Part shown: piece by piece, positions 32,538-41,016 of the stretch
Layout: every line of letters starts with the position of its first letter
Numbering within the stretch: position 1 is the first letter of the stretch
Assembly (NCBI GenBank): GCA_036653535.1
Contig: JAVVTR010000019.1
Span: 1 to 41,016, forward strand
Reading direction: 5' to 3'
Length of the DNA stretch: 41,016 nucleotides
From: JAVVTR01 sp036653535
Lineage (GTDB): Bacteria > Bacteroidota > Bacteroidia > Bacteroidales > P3
Notes under the pieces: generated by a model
Database searches by the model: none
What the model was told of the DNA's origin: nothing
What the model saw: only the letters and a program-made list of their open reading frames with translations
Program-made: the position numbers and the translations under genes

Positions 32538-33830
32538 ATGAATAAAACTATCCTAAAATTAGCCATCCCCAATATCATCAGCAATATTACCGTTCCCTTA
32601 CTTGGAGCAGTAGATTTAGCAATGATGGGACACTTGAACTGCTTAACCTCGGTTGCGGCTATTGCTTTAGGAGCTATGGTTTTTAATTTTATGTATTGGG
32701 CCATGGGCTTTTTACGCATGGGAACCTGTGGATTTACCGCACAGGCCTACGGAGCAAAAGATAAACAAGAAGAAATTTTAATTTTATTTCGCAGTTTATT
32801 TATTGCTCTTTGCGGAGCCACCTTACTTTTAATTTTGCAAAAACCAATTATAGATGCCGTTTTTCTATGGGTCAAACCCGAATCTGCCTTAGCCCAAGCC
32901 ACAGCCTCTTATTTCTACATTCGCATATGGGGAGCCCCCGCCGCTATTGCCGCTTTTGCATTCAGCGGTTGGTATATTGGCATGCAAAACACACAAACCC
33001 CTATGTGGATTGCCATTGCTATTAATATTTTTAATGTTATTTTTAATTATCTCTTTGTATTCGTATGGCATTTTACCTCCGATGGGGTAGCTATTGGTAC
33101 CGTATTGGCACAATATGCAGGCTTGGGTTTAAATATTTGGGTGCTCCATTGGAAATACAAAACCCTACTACCCCTATTTAATATCCATTTATGGCTAAAA
33201 AAATCAGCTATGAAAAGATTTTTAAATATAAATCGAGATATTTTTTTTAGGACCTTACTTATTATTGCCGTTTTTAGTTCTTTTACCGCCGAATCTACCA
33301 AACAAGGCCCTGTTATTTTAGTTTTAAACACCCTGCTTTATCAATTTTTTATTTTCTACTCTTACGCCATGGATGGCTTTGCTCATGCTGCAGAAGCACT
33401 CAACGGACGCTTCACCGGCAGTGGAGAAGGAATTCAAAAGATACGAAGCGTAAAATCCATATTCCAGTGGGGAATAGTGCTAAGTTTCGCTTTTGTATTA
33501 GCTTATTTATTTGGCTTCAATACTATTTTAAGTTTGTTTACCACCGACTCTCAAATCATTTCCCTTGCACAACCTTATTTATTTTGGATTTTAGGTATTA
33601 CTATTTTGGGCTTCCCTGCTTTTTTATGGGATGGAGTTTATGCTGGTTCTCTTGCAACCAAACCCATGCTTTATATTATGCTTATATCCACCATAGCGTT
33701 TTTTGCCTTATACTACAGCCTTTTACCCTACTGGGGTAATCACGCCCTTTGGTTCGCTCTAATTTCTTTTTTATTGCTTCGCGGTTTAACAATGAGTATA
33801 TTTGCAAAACGATATATTTTCATAAAATAA
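32538..33830 (+). CDS. MATE-family multidrug/toxin efflux protein
   Basis: Twelve-segment Na+- or H+-coupled exporter. Starting from ATG 32538 (MNKTILKLAIPNIISN) the 430-residue protein shows the paired six-helix repeats of the MATE fold, opening with the conserved LAIPNIISNITVPL and DLAMMGHL. The nearest branch by eye is DinF-like. An in-frame ATG at 32496 would start inside the purC terminator stem-loop, so it is not chosen. Substrate unknown. Confidence 0.88.
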   Translation: MNKTILKLAIPNIISNITVPLLGAVDLAMMGHLNCLTSVAAIALGAMVFNFMYWAMGFLRMGTCGFTAQAYGAKDKQEEILILFRSLFIALCGATLLLILQKPIIDAVFLWVKPESALAQATASYFYIRIWGAPAAIAAFAFSGWYIGMQNTQTPMWIAIAINIFNVIFNYLFVFVWHFTSDGVAIGTVLAQYAGLGLNIWVLHWKYKTLLPLFNIHLWLKKSAMKRFLNINRDIFFRTLLIIAVFSSFTAESTKQGPVILVLNTLLYQFFIFYSYAMDGFAHAAEALNGRFTGSGEGIQKIRSVKSIFQWGIVLSFAFVLAYLFGFNTILSLFTTDSQIISLAQPYLFWILGITILGFPAFLWDGVYAGSLATKPMLYIMLISTIAFFALYYSLLPYWGNHALWFALISFLLLRGLTMSIFAKRYIFIK

Positions 33831-33858
33831 ATTTAGATCCTGTCAAAGAAAAAATAAC

Positions 33859-35061
33859 ATGAAAGAAGCATCCACCTATCTTTTTAAACGTTATATCGCC
33901 CAAGCTTCCGAATTTACCCCCTTTACCATAGAGGTTGCCAAAGGCGAAGGGGTATATATATGGGATACCCAGGGAAAAAAATATATAGATTTTATTTCCA
34001 GTATTTGTGTAAATAATGTGGGTCACCGAAATAACAAAGTAATAGAAGCCTTACAAAAACAAATGCAGTCTTATTTGCACATTATGGTTTACGGAGAATT
34101 TATACAAAAGCCACAATTAGATTTAGCCCAAAGAATCTGCGAAAATCTTCCTGCTCAATTACAAAAAATATTTTTTCTCAATTCCGGATCGGAAGCCATA
34201 GAAGGAGCCATAAAACTTTCTCGTTTATATAATGGACGCAAAGAAATTATTTCTTTTAAAAACTCCTATCACGGCAGTACTATGGGAGCCATGAGTGTAT
34301 TAGGGAATAAAGCCATACAACAAGTTTTTAAACCTCTCCTACCCAAGCATAAACTTTTGGAATATAATAAAGAGGAGGATCTCCAAAAAATAACCACCGA
34401 AACCTGCTGTGTTATTGCCGAAGCCATACAATCGGGAGCAGGAATGATTACCCCAAAAAATGATTTTTTAAAAAAACTCCGCAAACGCTGTACACAAACC
34501 GGAACCCTTCTTATTTTCGATGAGATACAAACCGGTTTTGGTCGCTGTGGTAGCCTTTTTGCATTTCAATCTTACCATGCTATACCCGACATTCTTTGTG
34601 TAGCCAAGGGCATGGGAGGGGGCATGCCCATCAGTGCTTTTATTGCAAGTGAAGCCCTAATGGAATTGCTCCAAAAAGAACATCCTCTTTTAGGTCACGC
34701 CACTACTTTTGGGGGACATCCTCTATCCTGTGTTGCCTCCTTAGCTACTCTAAATATTCTTTTAGAAGATTCTTTTCTAAATAAAGTAAACGAGAAAGGC
34801 GAACGCATACGCCAACATCTTCAAGAAATACCGGAAATAGTGGAAGTGAAAGGACGAGGTTTATTTCTATCTGCTTGGTTTAAAGATTCCGATACCGTTA
34901 CTCGTATTGTAGAACGTTGCATTCAAAATGGATTTATTTCTTTATGGTTACTTTTCAATCATAGAGCATTGGCATTAACTCCACCTCTAACCATTACAAA
35001 TGAAGAAATTGACGAAGGAATGCGTCTGTTTAAAAAATCTATTGCGGAAGCGGTAAAATAA
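33859..35061 (+). CDS. PLP-dependent class III aminotransferase
   Basis: Fold type I aminotransferase. The PLP lysine is Lys250 in AKGMGGGMP; Asp221 in IFDEIQTGFGR and GSE (110-112) contact the cofactor. 400 residues and the overall pattern resemble ornithine, acetylornithine and other omega-amino acid aminotransferases. Its neighbours (MATE, YihY) give no pathway clue, so the substrate stays open. Not enough is seen to choose argD or rocD. Confidence 0.88.
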   Translation: MKEASTYLFKRYIAQASEFTPFTIEVAKGEGVYIWDTQGKKYIDFISSICVNNVGHRNNKVIEALQKQMQSYLHIMVYGEFIQKPQLDLAQRICENLPAQLQKIFFLNSGSEAIEGAIKLSRLYNGRKEIISFKNSYHGSTMGAMSVLGNKAIQQVFKPLLPKHKLLEYNKEEDLQKITTETCCVIAEAIQSGAGMITPKNDFLKKLRKRCTQTGTLLIFDEIQTGFGRCGSLFAFQSYHAIPDILCVAKGMGGGMPISAFIASEALMELLQKEHPLLGHATTFGGHPLSCVASLATLNILLEDSFLNKVNEKGERIRQHLQEIPEIVEVKGRGLFLSAWFKDSDTVTRIVERCIQNGFISLWLLFNHRALALTPPLTITNEEIDEGMRLFKKSIAEAVK

Positions 35062-35124
35062 ATTTCAACTTGCATTTCCCTTTATCACAGACCATAAATT
35101 CCAATACTTAACATCCATAACCAT

Positions 35125-36534
35125 ATGCAAAATCCACACCAATCTGCTAAATTGATTAAAAGGATTTCTATTCTCAAACGGATAAATATTTATTGTCTAC
35201 AAACAAAACGATATTTAAAATTTGGCGTTTGGTTTTACGACACCCAAAATCTTCCCTTATGGAAACGCAGAAGCATAGAAGGCTATAAGATTTTAGCCGT
35301 TGCTTATAAGAAATTCGTACAAGATCAGTGTATAGAACGTTCTTCTTCTTTAAGCTTTTACTCGCTTATGGCTATAGTTCCAATATTAGCAATGGCTTTC
35401 GGCTTTGCCGGAGGATTTGGAATGACCACCGTTCTACAAAATTTACTTTCCAATTTTACGCCAAGCGATGCTCCTTTTTGGAATCTTATTCTTAACTTTA
35501 GTCAAAACATGCTGAGTAATGTAAACGGTGGATTAATTGCAGGAATTGGCATTTTAGTTTTGTTTTGGATAGTAATGAACGTAATCACCCGAATAGAAAA
35601 GGCCCTAAACGAAATTTGGCAAGTAAAAAAGGCTCGCACTTTTCTTCGTAAAGCCACCGACTATACTACCATCATTGTTCTTACCCCCATGCTTCTCTTT
35701 GTGGCATTCAGTGCCAAAATATATCTATCTGCCCATTTGCAAGAATTAGTCAATATTAGTTTCTTTCAAAGTTTTATTCATATTATCCTTTCTACTACCC
35801 CTATTATTATTACTTTTATTATTATTATATTGCTATACTTTATTTTACCTAATATGAGAATTCCCCTATTTTCAGCTATTATTTCGGGAATATTTTCCAG
35901 TTTACTCTTCTTATTAGTACAAAGTTTATACGTAAAATTTCAAGTTTACATGACTTCTTATAACCTAATTTATGGAAGTTTTGCGGCCTTACCCTTATTT
36001 ATGTTGTGGTTGCGATTTAGTTGGATTATTTTACTTTTAGGAGCCGAATTAGGTTTTAGCATAGAAAATTACCACCATTATATTTTCGAAACAGATTACA
36101 AACATTTAAGCGAGTATCGTCGCAAGATATATGCTCTATTTACCGTGAACCAATTGGTTCGGAATTTCGCTCAAAGACAAGGAGCAATGAGCGTGCAAGA
36201 GATTGCTACAAAAATAAGAGCACCTCAACCATATATATTTCAAATAGTACACTCTCTTACTGAAACAGGTATTCTAAACCGTATTCACACTTTCGATCCT
36301 AAAAAATCCCATGAAACCTTATATCAACCTGCTTTTGATATAAACACCATGAAACTTTCCGATATTTTAAATGCCTTGGAACTGTACGATTACAACGAAG
36401 AATTTAAACCTGAAAACTCCAAAGCCTATTCCTATTTTGAACAGCAACTACAAAAGCTAAACGATTTGGTAAAAAATTCTCCACAGAATATACTTATCAA
36501 AGATATGCAATGGGAAGAATTACCCTCTCTCTAA
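35125..36534 (+). CDS. YihY/BrkB-family inner-membrane protein
   Basis: Multi-pass membrane protein of uncertain function. After ~60 basic N-terminal residues, six hydrophobic segments carry the family block SLSFYSLMAIVPILAM (75-90). A C-terminal cytoplasmic part (about 330-469) looks like a winged-helix domain (AMSVQEIATKIRAPQPYI), as in many Bacteroidota members. At 469 residues it is at the long end. The stop codon overlaps that of the convergent ccsA gene. The 'ribonuclease BN' name in databases refers to an old misassignment. Confidence 0.82.
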   Translation: MQNPHQSAKLIKRISILKRINIYCLQTKRYLKFGVWFYDTQNLPLWKRRSIEGYKILAVAYKKFVQDQCIERSSSLSFYSLMAIVPILAMAFGFAGGFGMTTVLQNLLSNFTPSDAPFWNLILNFSQNMLSNVNGGLIAGIGILVLFWIVMNVITRIEKALNEIWQVKKARTFLRKATDYTTIIVLTPMLLFVAFSAKIYLSAHLQELVNISFFQSFIHIILSTTPIIITFIIIILLYFILPNMRIPLFSAIISGIFSSLLFLLVQSLYVKFQVYMTSYNLIYGSFAALPLFMLWLRFSWIILLLGAELGFSIENYHHYIFETDYKHLSEYRRKIYALFTVNQLVRNFAQRQGAMSVQEIATKIRAPQPYIFQIVHSLTETGILNRIHTFDPKKSHETLYQPAFDINTMKLSDILNALELYDYNEEFKPENSKAYSYFEQQLQKLNDLVKNSPQNILIKDMQWEELPSL

Positions 36535-37313
36535 TACACGTGTATGCTACGTCCTATGGCAGAAGGCAGATACTGTACACCATACCAGCATACCTGCAAT
36601 AATAAAAAAGCCACTATTTGAATACCAAAGGCTAATCTCTTTTTTTGGGGGTAAGCTAAACGGAGGTGTATATAAAATAAATAGGCCAAAAAAGTAGCGA
36701 AAGCCCAAGTTTCCTTAGGATCCCAACCCCAATAATGACCCCAAGCTTGTTTAGCCCAAAGAGAACCAAACAACATCCCTATAGTTAAAAAGGCCAAACC
36801 TATACGAGTAAGGGTATCACAGGTATAAATTATTTTTTTACTTTCCGCCTGGACTTTATAAATAAGTGCATATACGGAAATAAGCATAGACACCCCCATT
36901 AAAGCGTAAGAAAACATATAGACAATCACATGGGGAGCAAACCATATACTCTGCAATACTGGCATTAAAGCCGTATCATGAATTTCTGGTTGTAGCCAAT
37001 TTACAAAAATAAAAACACCCGATAAAACCGTACTAAACGACAGCACCCAAGTATAGGAATAGCGATAATAAACCAAAAAGCCAGCCAAAGAGAGAAAAAA
37101 CGAATACCATAAACGCGTTTCACCCATAGTTCTTAAAGGGGGTCTTTCTATGTTGATCCAAAAACAAGCTATAAAAATAGCAAAAACCAAAAGTCCTATT
37201 AAGGTCAAAGACAAAGCCATTTTTCTTGTACTCGGGAAATAAGCACAACAAGCTCCACCTATCCAAAACAACAAAGCCGACAAGGCGAAAAATATAAAAT
37301 CAGACCAATTCAT
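36531..37313 (-). CDS. ccsA: Cytochrome c assembly protein CcsA (heme exporter/lyase, WWD domain)
   Basis: Moves heme across the inner membrane and attaches it to apocytochrome c (system II). The tryptophan-rich signature WGHYWGWDPKETWA (191-204) is intact, with several transmembrane helices on either side and His128 as a likely heme ligand. 260 residues is the usual CcsA length. It lies 5 bp downstream of the ResB-like gene in the same transcript. Together they form a two-gene system II. No cytochrome c gene is in the window. Confidence 0.92.
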   Translation of the reverse strand: MNWSDFIFFALSALLFWIGGACCAYFPSTRKMALSLTLIGLLVFAIFIACFWINIERPPLRTMGETRLWYSFFLSLAGFLVYYRYSYTWVLSFSTVLSGVFIFVNWLQPEIHDTALMPVLQSIWFAPHVIVYMFSYALMGVSMLISVYALIYKVQAESKKIIYTCDTLTRIGLAFLTIGMLFGSLWAKQAWGHYWGWDPKETWAFATFLAYLFYIHLRLAYPQKKRLAFGIQIVAFLLLQVCWYGVQYLPSAIGRSIHVY

Positions 37314-37318
37314 TTATT

Positions 37319-38572
37319 CTATTTTGTGTGATTTTGTGGAAAAAGAAAATAAAGCTTTTTAAAACTGTTTTTAAAGTATCCCCTCCATTTTGTCCATAAG
37401 AACGGAGGTATAAAAGAGAGAAATAAGCCTAATAAAAGTAAAACAATTCCAATAAGTACTCCAGCCTGCCAAGGATCCTTCACCACTTCTATAATTATAT
37501 AAGGCGACCACTTCCCCATTTGTTTATCATACGAAGCTTGATATAGACTATAATTTCCCACTCTAATAGGATGATTCACTTCCAAAACAGCTCTTTTAAT
37601 TCCACCTTCGGGTTCCTCCTGCTTATAAATTTGTAAAGAGGAAATAAACCGCTTAGGTTCTGGTGGCGCCATAATTAAAAGAGAAGAAGAATCCAACCAC
37701 AAACCTTGCGCCTGCATAAAAGCGCTACCGCAACTTACCCAGGCCCCTTGTTCTTGTCTCATAGAAGAAGTGTCTTGGAGGGAAGTTGCGTTAACAAAGG
37801 CAACAGGAGCAGCTCCTTCGTTTTTATAGGGTATATAAATAGGCCCATATTGATCTTTCGTAAGCATAGCTTGAGGCATATACTGCAACACCTCCACTTT
37901 CCATTTTAATAAGACTCCCGTTTGTGCAGGCGCCTCCCCATTGCTTGCCTTGTATATTTGTTCCGGATCTATAGTCATACTCACAGGATGCTTTACAGGA
38001 AGAAGTTCTCCACTACGGGTATCTAAAACTCTAAGTTTTGGAGCATATTCTTCTATATCAAAATCTAAAAGTTCTACCGCAAACGGAAGTTGTTTCTCTT
38101 GTCCATTGGCTTTTAACACCCGCCATTCCGGCTGATTCTTTACTAAACGCATAGAATAGCGTTCCATGCTTAGCCCACCCATAAGTAAGCTCAACATAGT
38201 AATAAAAAGACCAAGGTGATTTAATAAAAAAGGAAAATTAAAGTTAGGGCGAGATAGAGAAGTAAATAAAGTATGAATAACACTTAATCCCAACACACTT
38301 AGAAAAAAAAGGAGAAAAGTAAGAAAAAGACCGGAAGAAGTTAGGGCTCTAAGGCCTAAACGGCCAAGCCAATCGGAAGATTCTTCCATAAAACCCGCAT
38401 CTTGCCGTATCAACCCTAAAAGAAGAGTTAATATTAGCAACAGGCCTATAGATATTAAAGAAGCCTGTTTAGAATAAAACCAAGACAAAATTGATAGGCG
38501 ATTCGAAAAGAAATAAACGCTAACTAATACCGCCACAAAAGCTAAAGCTATGCCCAAAGAAACAATAAACAT
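37319..38572 (-). CDS. resB: ResB-like cytochrome c biogenesis protein
   Basis: Partner of CcsA. Four hydrophobic segments in the first 136 residues (about 1-23, 39-56, 76-102, 113-136; includes His119 in NHLGLF) are followed by a ~230-residue periplasmic domain and a last membrane helix (about 369-393). That order fits the ResB/Ccs1 class. 417 residues is normal. The ATG immediately follows the ribE stop with no gap, which points to one transcript with ribE and coupled translation. Confidence 0.85.
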   Translation of the reverse strand: MFIVSLGIALAFVAVLVSVYFFSNRLSILSWFYSKQASLISIGLLLILTLLLGLIRQDAGFMEESSDWLGRLGLRALTSSGLFLTFLLFFLSVLGLSVIHTLFTSLSRPNFNFPFLLNHLGLFITMLSLLMGGLSMERYSMRLVKNQPEWRVLKANGQEKQLPFAVELLDFDIEEYAPKLRVLDTRSGELLPVKHPVSMTIDPEQIYKASNGEAPAQTGVLLKWKVEVLQYMPQAMLTKDQYGPIYIPYKNEGAAPVAFVNATSLQDTSSMRQEQGAWVSCGSAFMQAQGLWLDSSSLLIMAPPEPKRFISSLQIYKQEEPEGGIKRAVLEVNHPIRVGNYSLYQASYDKQMGKWSPYIIIEVVKDPWQAGVLIGIVLLLLGLFLSFIPPFLWTKWRGYFKNSFKKLYFLFPQNHTK

Positions 38573-39184
38573 TTATTTTCCTTGCTCTTTAAGATATTCT
38601 TGAAAAAGTTGGCTCACATATTTACCAAACACATCAAATTCCAAATTTACCACCGTACCCGACTGCATTTGATGAAAATTAGTCTCCTTATAAGTGTAGG
38701 GAATAATAGCGACAGAAAGCAAGCCCTTGGAAGAATCTACCACCGTAAGGCTCACTCCATTAATACATATAGAACCTTTTTCTACCGTAAAATTATTTTT
38801 AGTAGTATCGTATTTAAAGAAAAACTTCCAACTGCCATCTATGGTTTCTATATGATCACAAATTGCCGTTTGGTCTACATGACCCTGTACAATATGCCCG
38901 TCAAACCGACCATCCATACGCATAGAACGTTCTATATTTACTTCCGTACCTATCTTCCAAAATTTCAAATTACTTCTATCCATCGTTTCCTGCATAGCAG
39001 TAACCACATACTCGTTTTTATCGGAATTTATCTCTACGACCGTAAGGCAAACGCCGTCATGAGCCATGCTTTGATCTATTTTTAATTCGGCAGCAATAGA
39101 AGTGCATAGGGTAAAATGATAATTACTTCCCTCTATTCTTATGGCCTTTACTTCGGCGGTTCTTTCTATAATACCTGTAAACAT
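38573..39184 (-). CDS. ribE: Riboflavin synthase, alpha subunit
   Basis: Dismutates 6,7-dimethyl-8-ribityllumazine to riboflavin. The two lumazine-binding barrels repeat: MFTGIIE (1-7) with HDGVCLTVVE (42-51), and FDGHIVQGHVD (94-104) with INGVSLTVVD (141-150). 203 residues is normal. It directly abuts resB and lies 67 bp after ddl, so ddl-ribE-resB-ccsA is probably one operon. Confidence 0.94.
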   Translation of the reverse strand: MFTGIIERTAEVKAIRIEGSNYHFTLCTSIAAELKIDQSMAHDGVCLTVVEINSDKNEYVVTAMQETMDRSNLKFWKIGTEVNIERSMRMDGRFDGHIVQGHVDQTAICDHIETIDGSWKFFFKYDTTKNNFTVEKGSICINGVSLTVVDSSKGLLSVAIIPYTYKETNFHQMQSGTVVNLEFDVFGKYVSQLFQEYLKEQGK

Positions 39185-39251
39185 TTTCTTTTTTTTAATA
39201 TTTATAAATTCCTATTCGACAAGGCCATGTTCTATACTCCGCTGCTCTATG

Positions 39252-40232
39252 CTATTTTCTTTTCAAACTCATTTCGATTAACTCCACATAAAATTTTTCC
39301 ATACTCCATCCCATATAGCGAACCTGCTGAGGAACTATACTTTGTTCCGACTGACCGGGAGTAGTATTAATTTCCAAAAAATAAATATTTTCTGTTTGCT
39401 CTTCCACAATATAATCGCAACGCACTACTCCAAAACAATTCAAAATTCTATAAACGGAAGTAGAAATTTCCCCTATTTTTTTACTTAAATCTTCGGGAAC
39501 TGGAGCCGGCGTTATTTCATTTGAAGCACCATTATACTTAGCTTCGTAATCAAAATATTCGGTTTTAGGAACAATTTGTGTAAGAGGAAAAACTTTAATT
39601 TGACCATGGATACGCATTAGTCCACAAGAAAGTTCTTTCCCTTTTACATATTTTTCTATTAAAACTTCCTTATCTTCTACAAAAGCCTTATCGATGGCAG
39701 CCTGCAAATCTTCCTTTTGTTTTACTTTCGACATTCCAATGCTGGAACCGCCTGCATTTGGTTTAACAAAACAAGGGAACCCTATTCGATCGGAGATAGT
39801 AGAAATATCATAGGGCTCTTCCTGTATCAAATGTATAGAATCCGATACTCGTATTCCAGCATGCGCCAAAATAGCATTGCAATATGCTTTATTAAACGTA
39901 ATAGCAGAAATACAAGTATTACAACTTGTATAAGGAATGTGCAGCATATCAAAATAGCCTTGCAATAATCCGTTTTCTCCAGGATTGCCATGGATAATAA
40001 TAAAAGCTAAATCAAAATGCACCGAACCCGGAAGAGAAAAATCGTTTTTATCTATAACTTGAACCTGCCCCTGAGAAGTAGTATAATACCACCGGTCTGC
40101 ATCTATTACAATTTTATAAACGTCATACTGTTGTTTAGGAATATACCGCTCTATTACTTCTGCGCTTCTAACAGAAATTACATTTTCTTTAGAAAAACCG
40201 CCACACACTAAAGCTATTCTTTTTTTATTCAT
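39252..40232 (-). CDS. ddl: D-alanine--D-alanine ligase
   Basis: ATP-grasp enzyme that makes D-Ala-D-Ala for peptidoglycan. Key motifs: HGNPGENG (81-88), FVKPNAGGSSIGMS (155-168) of the ATP grasp loop, EKYVKGKE (193-200) and FLEINTTPGQSEQSI (285-299). The 326-residue length is normal. The start is the ATG at 40232 (MNKKRIALVCGG); the upstream ATG at 40256 lies within the -7 box at 40254-40261. It heads the ddl-ribE-resB-ccsA run. Confidence 0.94.
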   Translation of the reverse strand: MNKKRIALVCGGFSKENVISVRSAEVIERYIPKQQYDVYKIVIDADRWYYTTSQGQVQVIDKNDFSLPGSVHFDLAFIIIHGNPGENGLLQGYFDMLHIPYTSCNTCISAITFNKAYCNAILAHAGIRVSDSIHLIQEEPYDISTISDRIGFPCFVKPNAGGSSIGMSKVKQKEDLQAAIDKAFVEDKEVLIEKYVKGKELSCGLMRIHGQIKVFPLTQIVPKTEYFDYEAKYNGASNEITPAPVPEDLSKKIGEISTSVYRILNCFGVVRCDYIVEEQTENIYFLEINTTPGQSEQSIVPQQVRYMGWSMEKFYVELIEMSLKRK

Positions 40233-40253
40233 CACTGCATTTTTTAGAAGTTG

Positions 40254-40261
40254 CAAATTTA
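40254..40261 (-). promoter_or_regulatory. Bacteroidetes -7 box upstream of ddl
   Basis: The minus strand reads TAAATTTG, a full TAnnTTTG match, 21 bp before the ddl ATG. No good -33 TTTG at standard spacing was found. Confidence 0.55.
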
Positions 40262-40639
40262 CAAAATATTCAACAATCGTTTACTTTATAAATGCTTTAA
40301 TTTTGTTAATGAAAGCTCAAAGTATTTGCAACCTACTTAGAAGCCTATACCATGCTTATGCCTATCCACTATAGAAAATACATATTCCAAAGAATTCTTA
40401 ATAGAACCGTATTACAACCGCAAAAGAACATTATTCCTTTTGTGGAGCATTTGTAACTGGATCTTTTTACTATCTGTATTATCAACAATACAAGTATATG
40501 CACATGATAATACATTATGTAAGAGAGGAGCAAAGTACATGTGCGTGGAAGAATTTTTCAATTTTCTACACATCTTACTGCCTTTTCTGCTTCGTTTATT
40601 ACACCAATAAATACACTGAAGAATCCATTTTCAAGTACT
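40262..40639. other. Gene-poor stretch between ddl and the regulator fragment
   Basis: No convincing gene. A 34-codon plus-strand ORF (40352-40456) has no family signature. Another plus frame (about 40452-40609) contains a hydrophobic run ending TIQVYAHDN, which looks like a signal-peptide end, but the frame stops after about 50 codons and has no sound start. It could be decayed coding sequence or an assembly joint. Confidence 0.5.
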
Positions 40640-40653
40640 TTATTCTTTGAGTG

Positions 40654-40661
40654 CAAAGATA
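40654..40661 (-). promoter_or_regulatory. -7-like box inside the regulator fragment
   Basis: The minus strand reads TATCTTTG followed by CA, the commonest form of the Bacteroidetes -7 element. It falls exactly where the AraC similarity fades. There is no recognised gene downstream on that strand before ddl. Confidence 0.3.
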
Positions 40662-40768
40662 CAATACGCCCTGTTGATAAACATCATGCGTGCCACCTCG
40701 TCCAGTCGCAAGTCTCTCTTCAAATAAATCTTCTCCACATCAATCAGCTGGTGAACTGTATCATTAAT

Positions 40769-40778
40769 NNNNNNNNNN
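40769..40778. other. Run of ten N (assembly gap)
   Basis: Undetermined bases inside the regulator fragment. The length should not be trusted for frame. Confidence 1.
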
Positions 40779-41016
40779 TTGCCTGTCAAGCATTTCTCCG
40801 TTGTCCACATTCAGTTCTTCGACTTCCTGTGTAGTCACATTGCAATAGCTCTTCTCATCAAGGTCGGCCTGCTGTAAGTCCTGCATAAAGTCAACAAGCG
40901 TATATTTCTTTTGGCTACCATAATAGAACAAGGCGAAATAAACCACTGCCCAAGCAATAAACAAGAATGACGAGAATATAGGATGTTTCTCCCAAAATTT
41001 AATATCCGGAACGATT

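Larger units (their letters stand above)
40640..41016 (-). pseudogene. Broken AraC-type regulator with N-terminal membrane segment (partial, spans a 10-N gap)
   Basis: Upstream of the gap (minus strand, open from the window edge) the frame reads a hydrophobic helix, FLFIAWAVVYFALFYYG, then an acidic linker, DFMQDLQQADLDEKSYCN. Below the gap a frame reads DVEKIYLKRDLRLDEVARMM and then INRAYC. That is a good match to the first helix-turn-helix of Bacteroidota AraC-type regulators, but it ends in TAA after ALKE, before the second helix-turn-helix. The two parts are in different frames if the gap is taken as exactly 10, but such gaps are often arbitrary in length. Base composition is visibly richer in G+C than in neighbouring genes. 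Confidence 0.5.

Noticed and set aside
33859..35061. Naming the class III aminotransferase argD or rocD.
   Set aside because: No neighbouring pathway gene and no specificity motif that I can read settles it.
38582..39085. Plus-strand ORF of 167 codons.
   Set aside because: It is antisense to ribE, which has clear riboflavin synthase repeats.
40541..40834. Plus-strand ORF through the N gap.
   Set aside because: It depends on unknown bases and is antisense to the AraC fragment.

Overview
The window is about 41 kb of a low-GC Bacteroidota chromosome, most likely from the order Bacteroidales. Three things point there. Promoter-like sequences match the Bacteroidetes pattern TTTG-N19-TAnnTTTG upstream of many genes, and Shine-Dalgarno sites are mostly absent. 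Two proteins carry type IX secretion sorting domains. Several families are typical of the phylum (DUF5723-type outer-membrane protein, SGNH/MBOAT cassette, CcsA plus a ResB-like protein). The sequence is a scaffold piece: its left end stops inside what looks like a group II intron, and its right end holds a 10-N gap inside an AraC-type regulator fragment. No tRNA, rRNA or CRISPR array was found.

Layout from left to right. Minus strand: gdhA with a strong terminator; tcdA-like dehydratase plus S41 (Ctp) protease; bifunctional NAD(P)HX repair enzyme. Plus strand, 6.0-13.2 kb: MltD-like lytic transglycosylase, two SGNH proteins, an MBOAT acyltransferase and a glycosyltransferase. This looks like a cell-surface glycan O-acetylation cassette, and two of its genes carry in-frame hexanucleotide repeats. 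A large type B T9SS-secreted protein (minus) diverges from a LolD-like ABC ATPase (plus). Then come two tandem small outer-membrane barrel proteins, and a lipoprotein with a DUF5723 protein (all minus).

The block at 21.8-25.5 kb is the translation cluster thrS-infC-rpmI-rplT-rplS (minus), where infC appears to start at a non-AUG codon behind a good Shine-Dalgarno. Diverging from thrS on the plus strand is a secreted nuclease with a type A T9SS tail. It is followed by an M3 peptidase, queE, a nitroreductase, purC, a MATE transporter, a class III aminotransferase and a YihY/BrkB membrane protein. The last minus-strand run is ddl-ribE-resB-ccsA. The final ~780 bp hold a gene-poor stretch and the broken AraC-type regulator, whose base composition looks richer in G+C than the rest.

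Most of the window is housekeeping and cell-envelope biology. The items most worth checking are the putative intron fragment immediately behind the gdhA terminator, the SGNH-SGNH-MBOAT cassette with its Thr-Asn repeat tracts, the infC start region, the symmetric operator-like sequence upstream of the nitroreductase, and the back-to-back or fused promoter/terminator arrangements.
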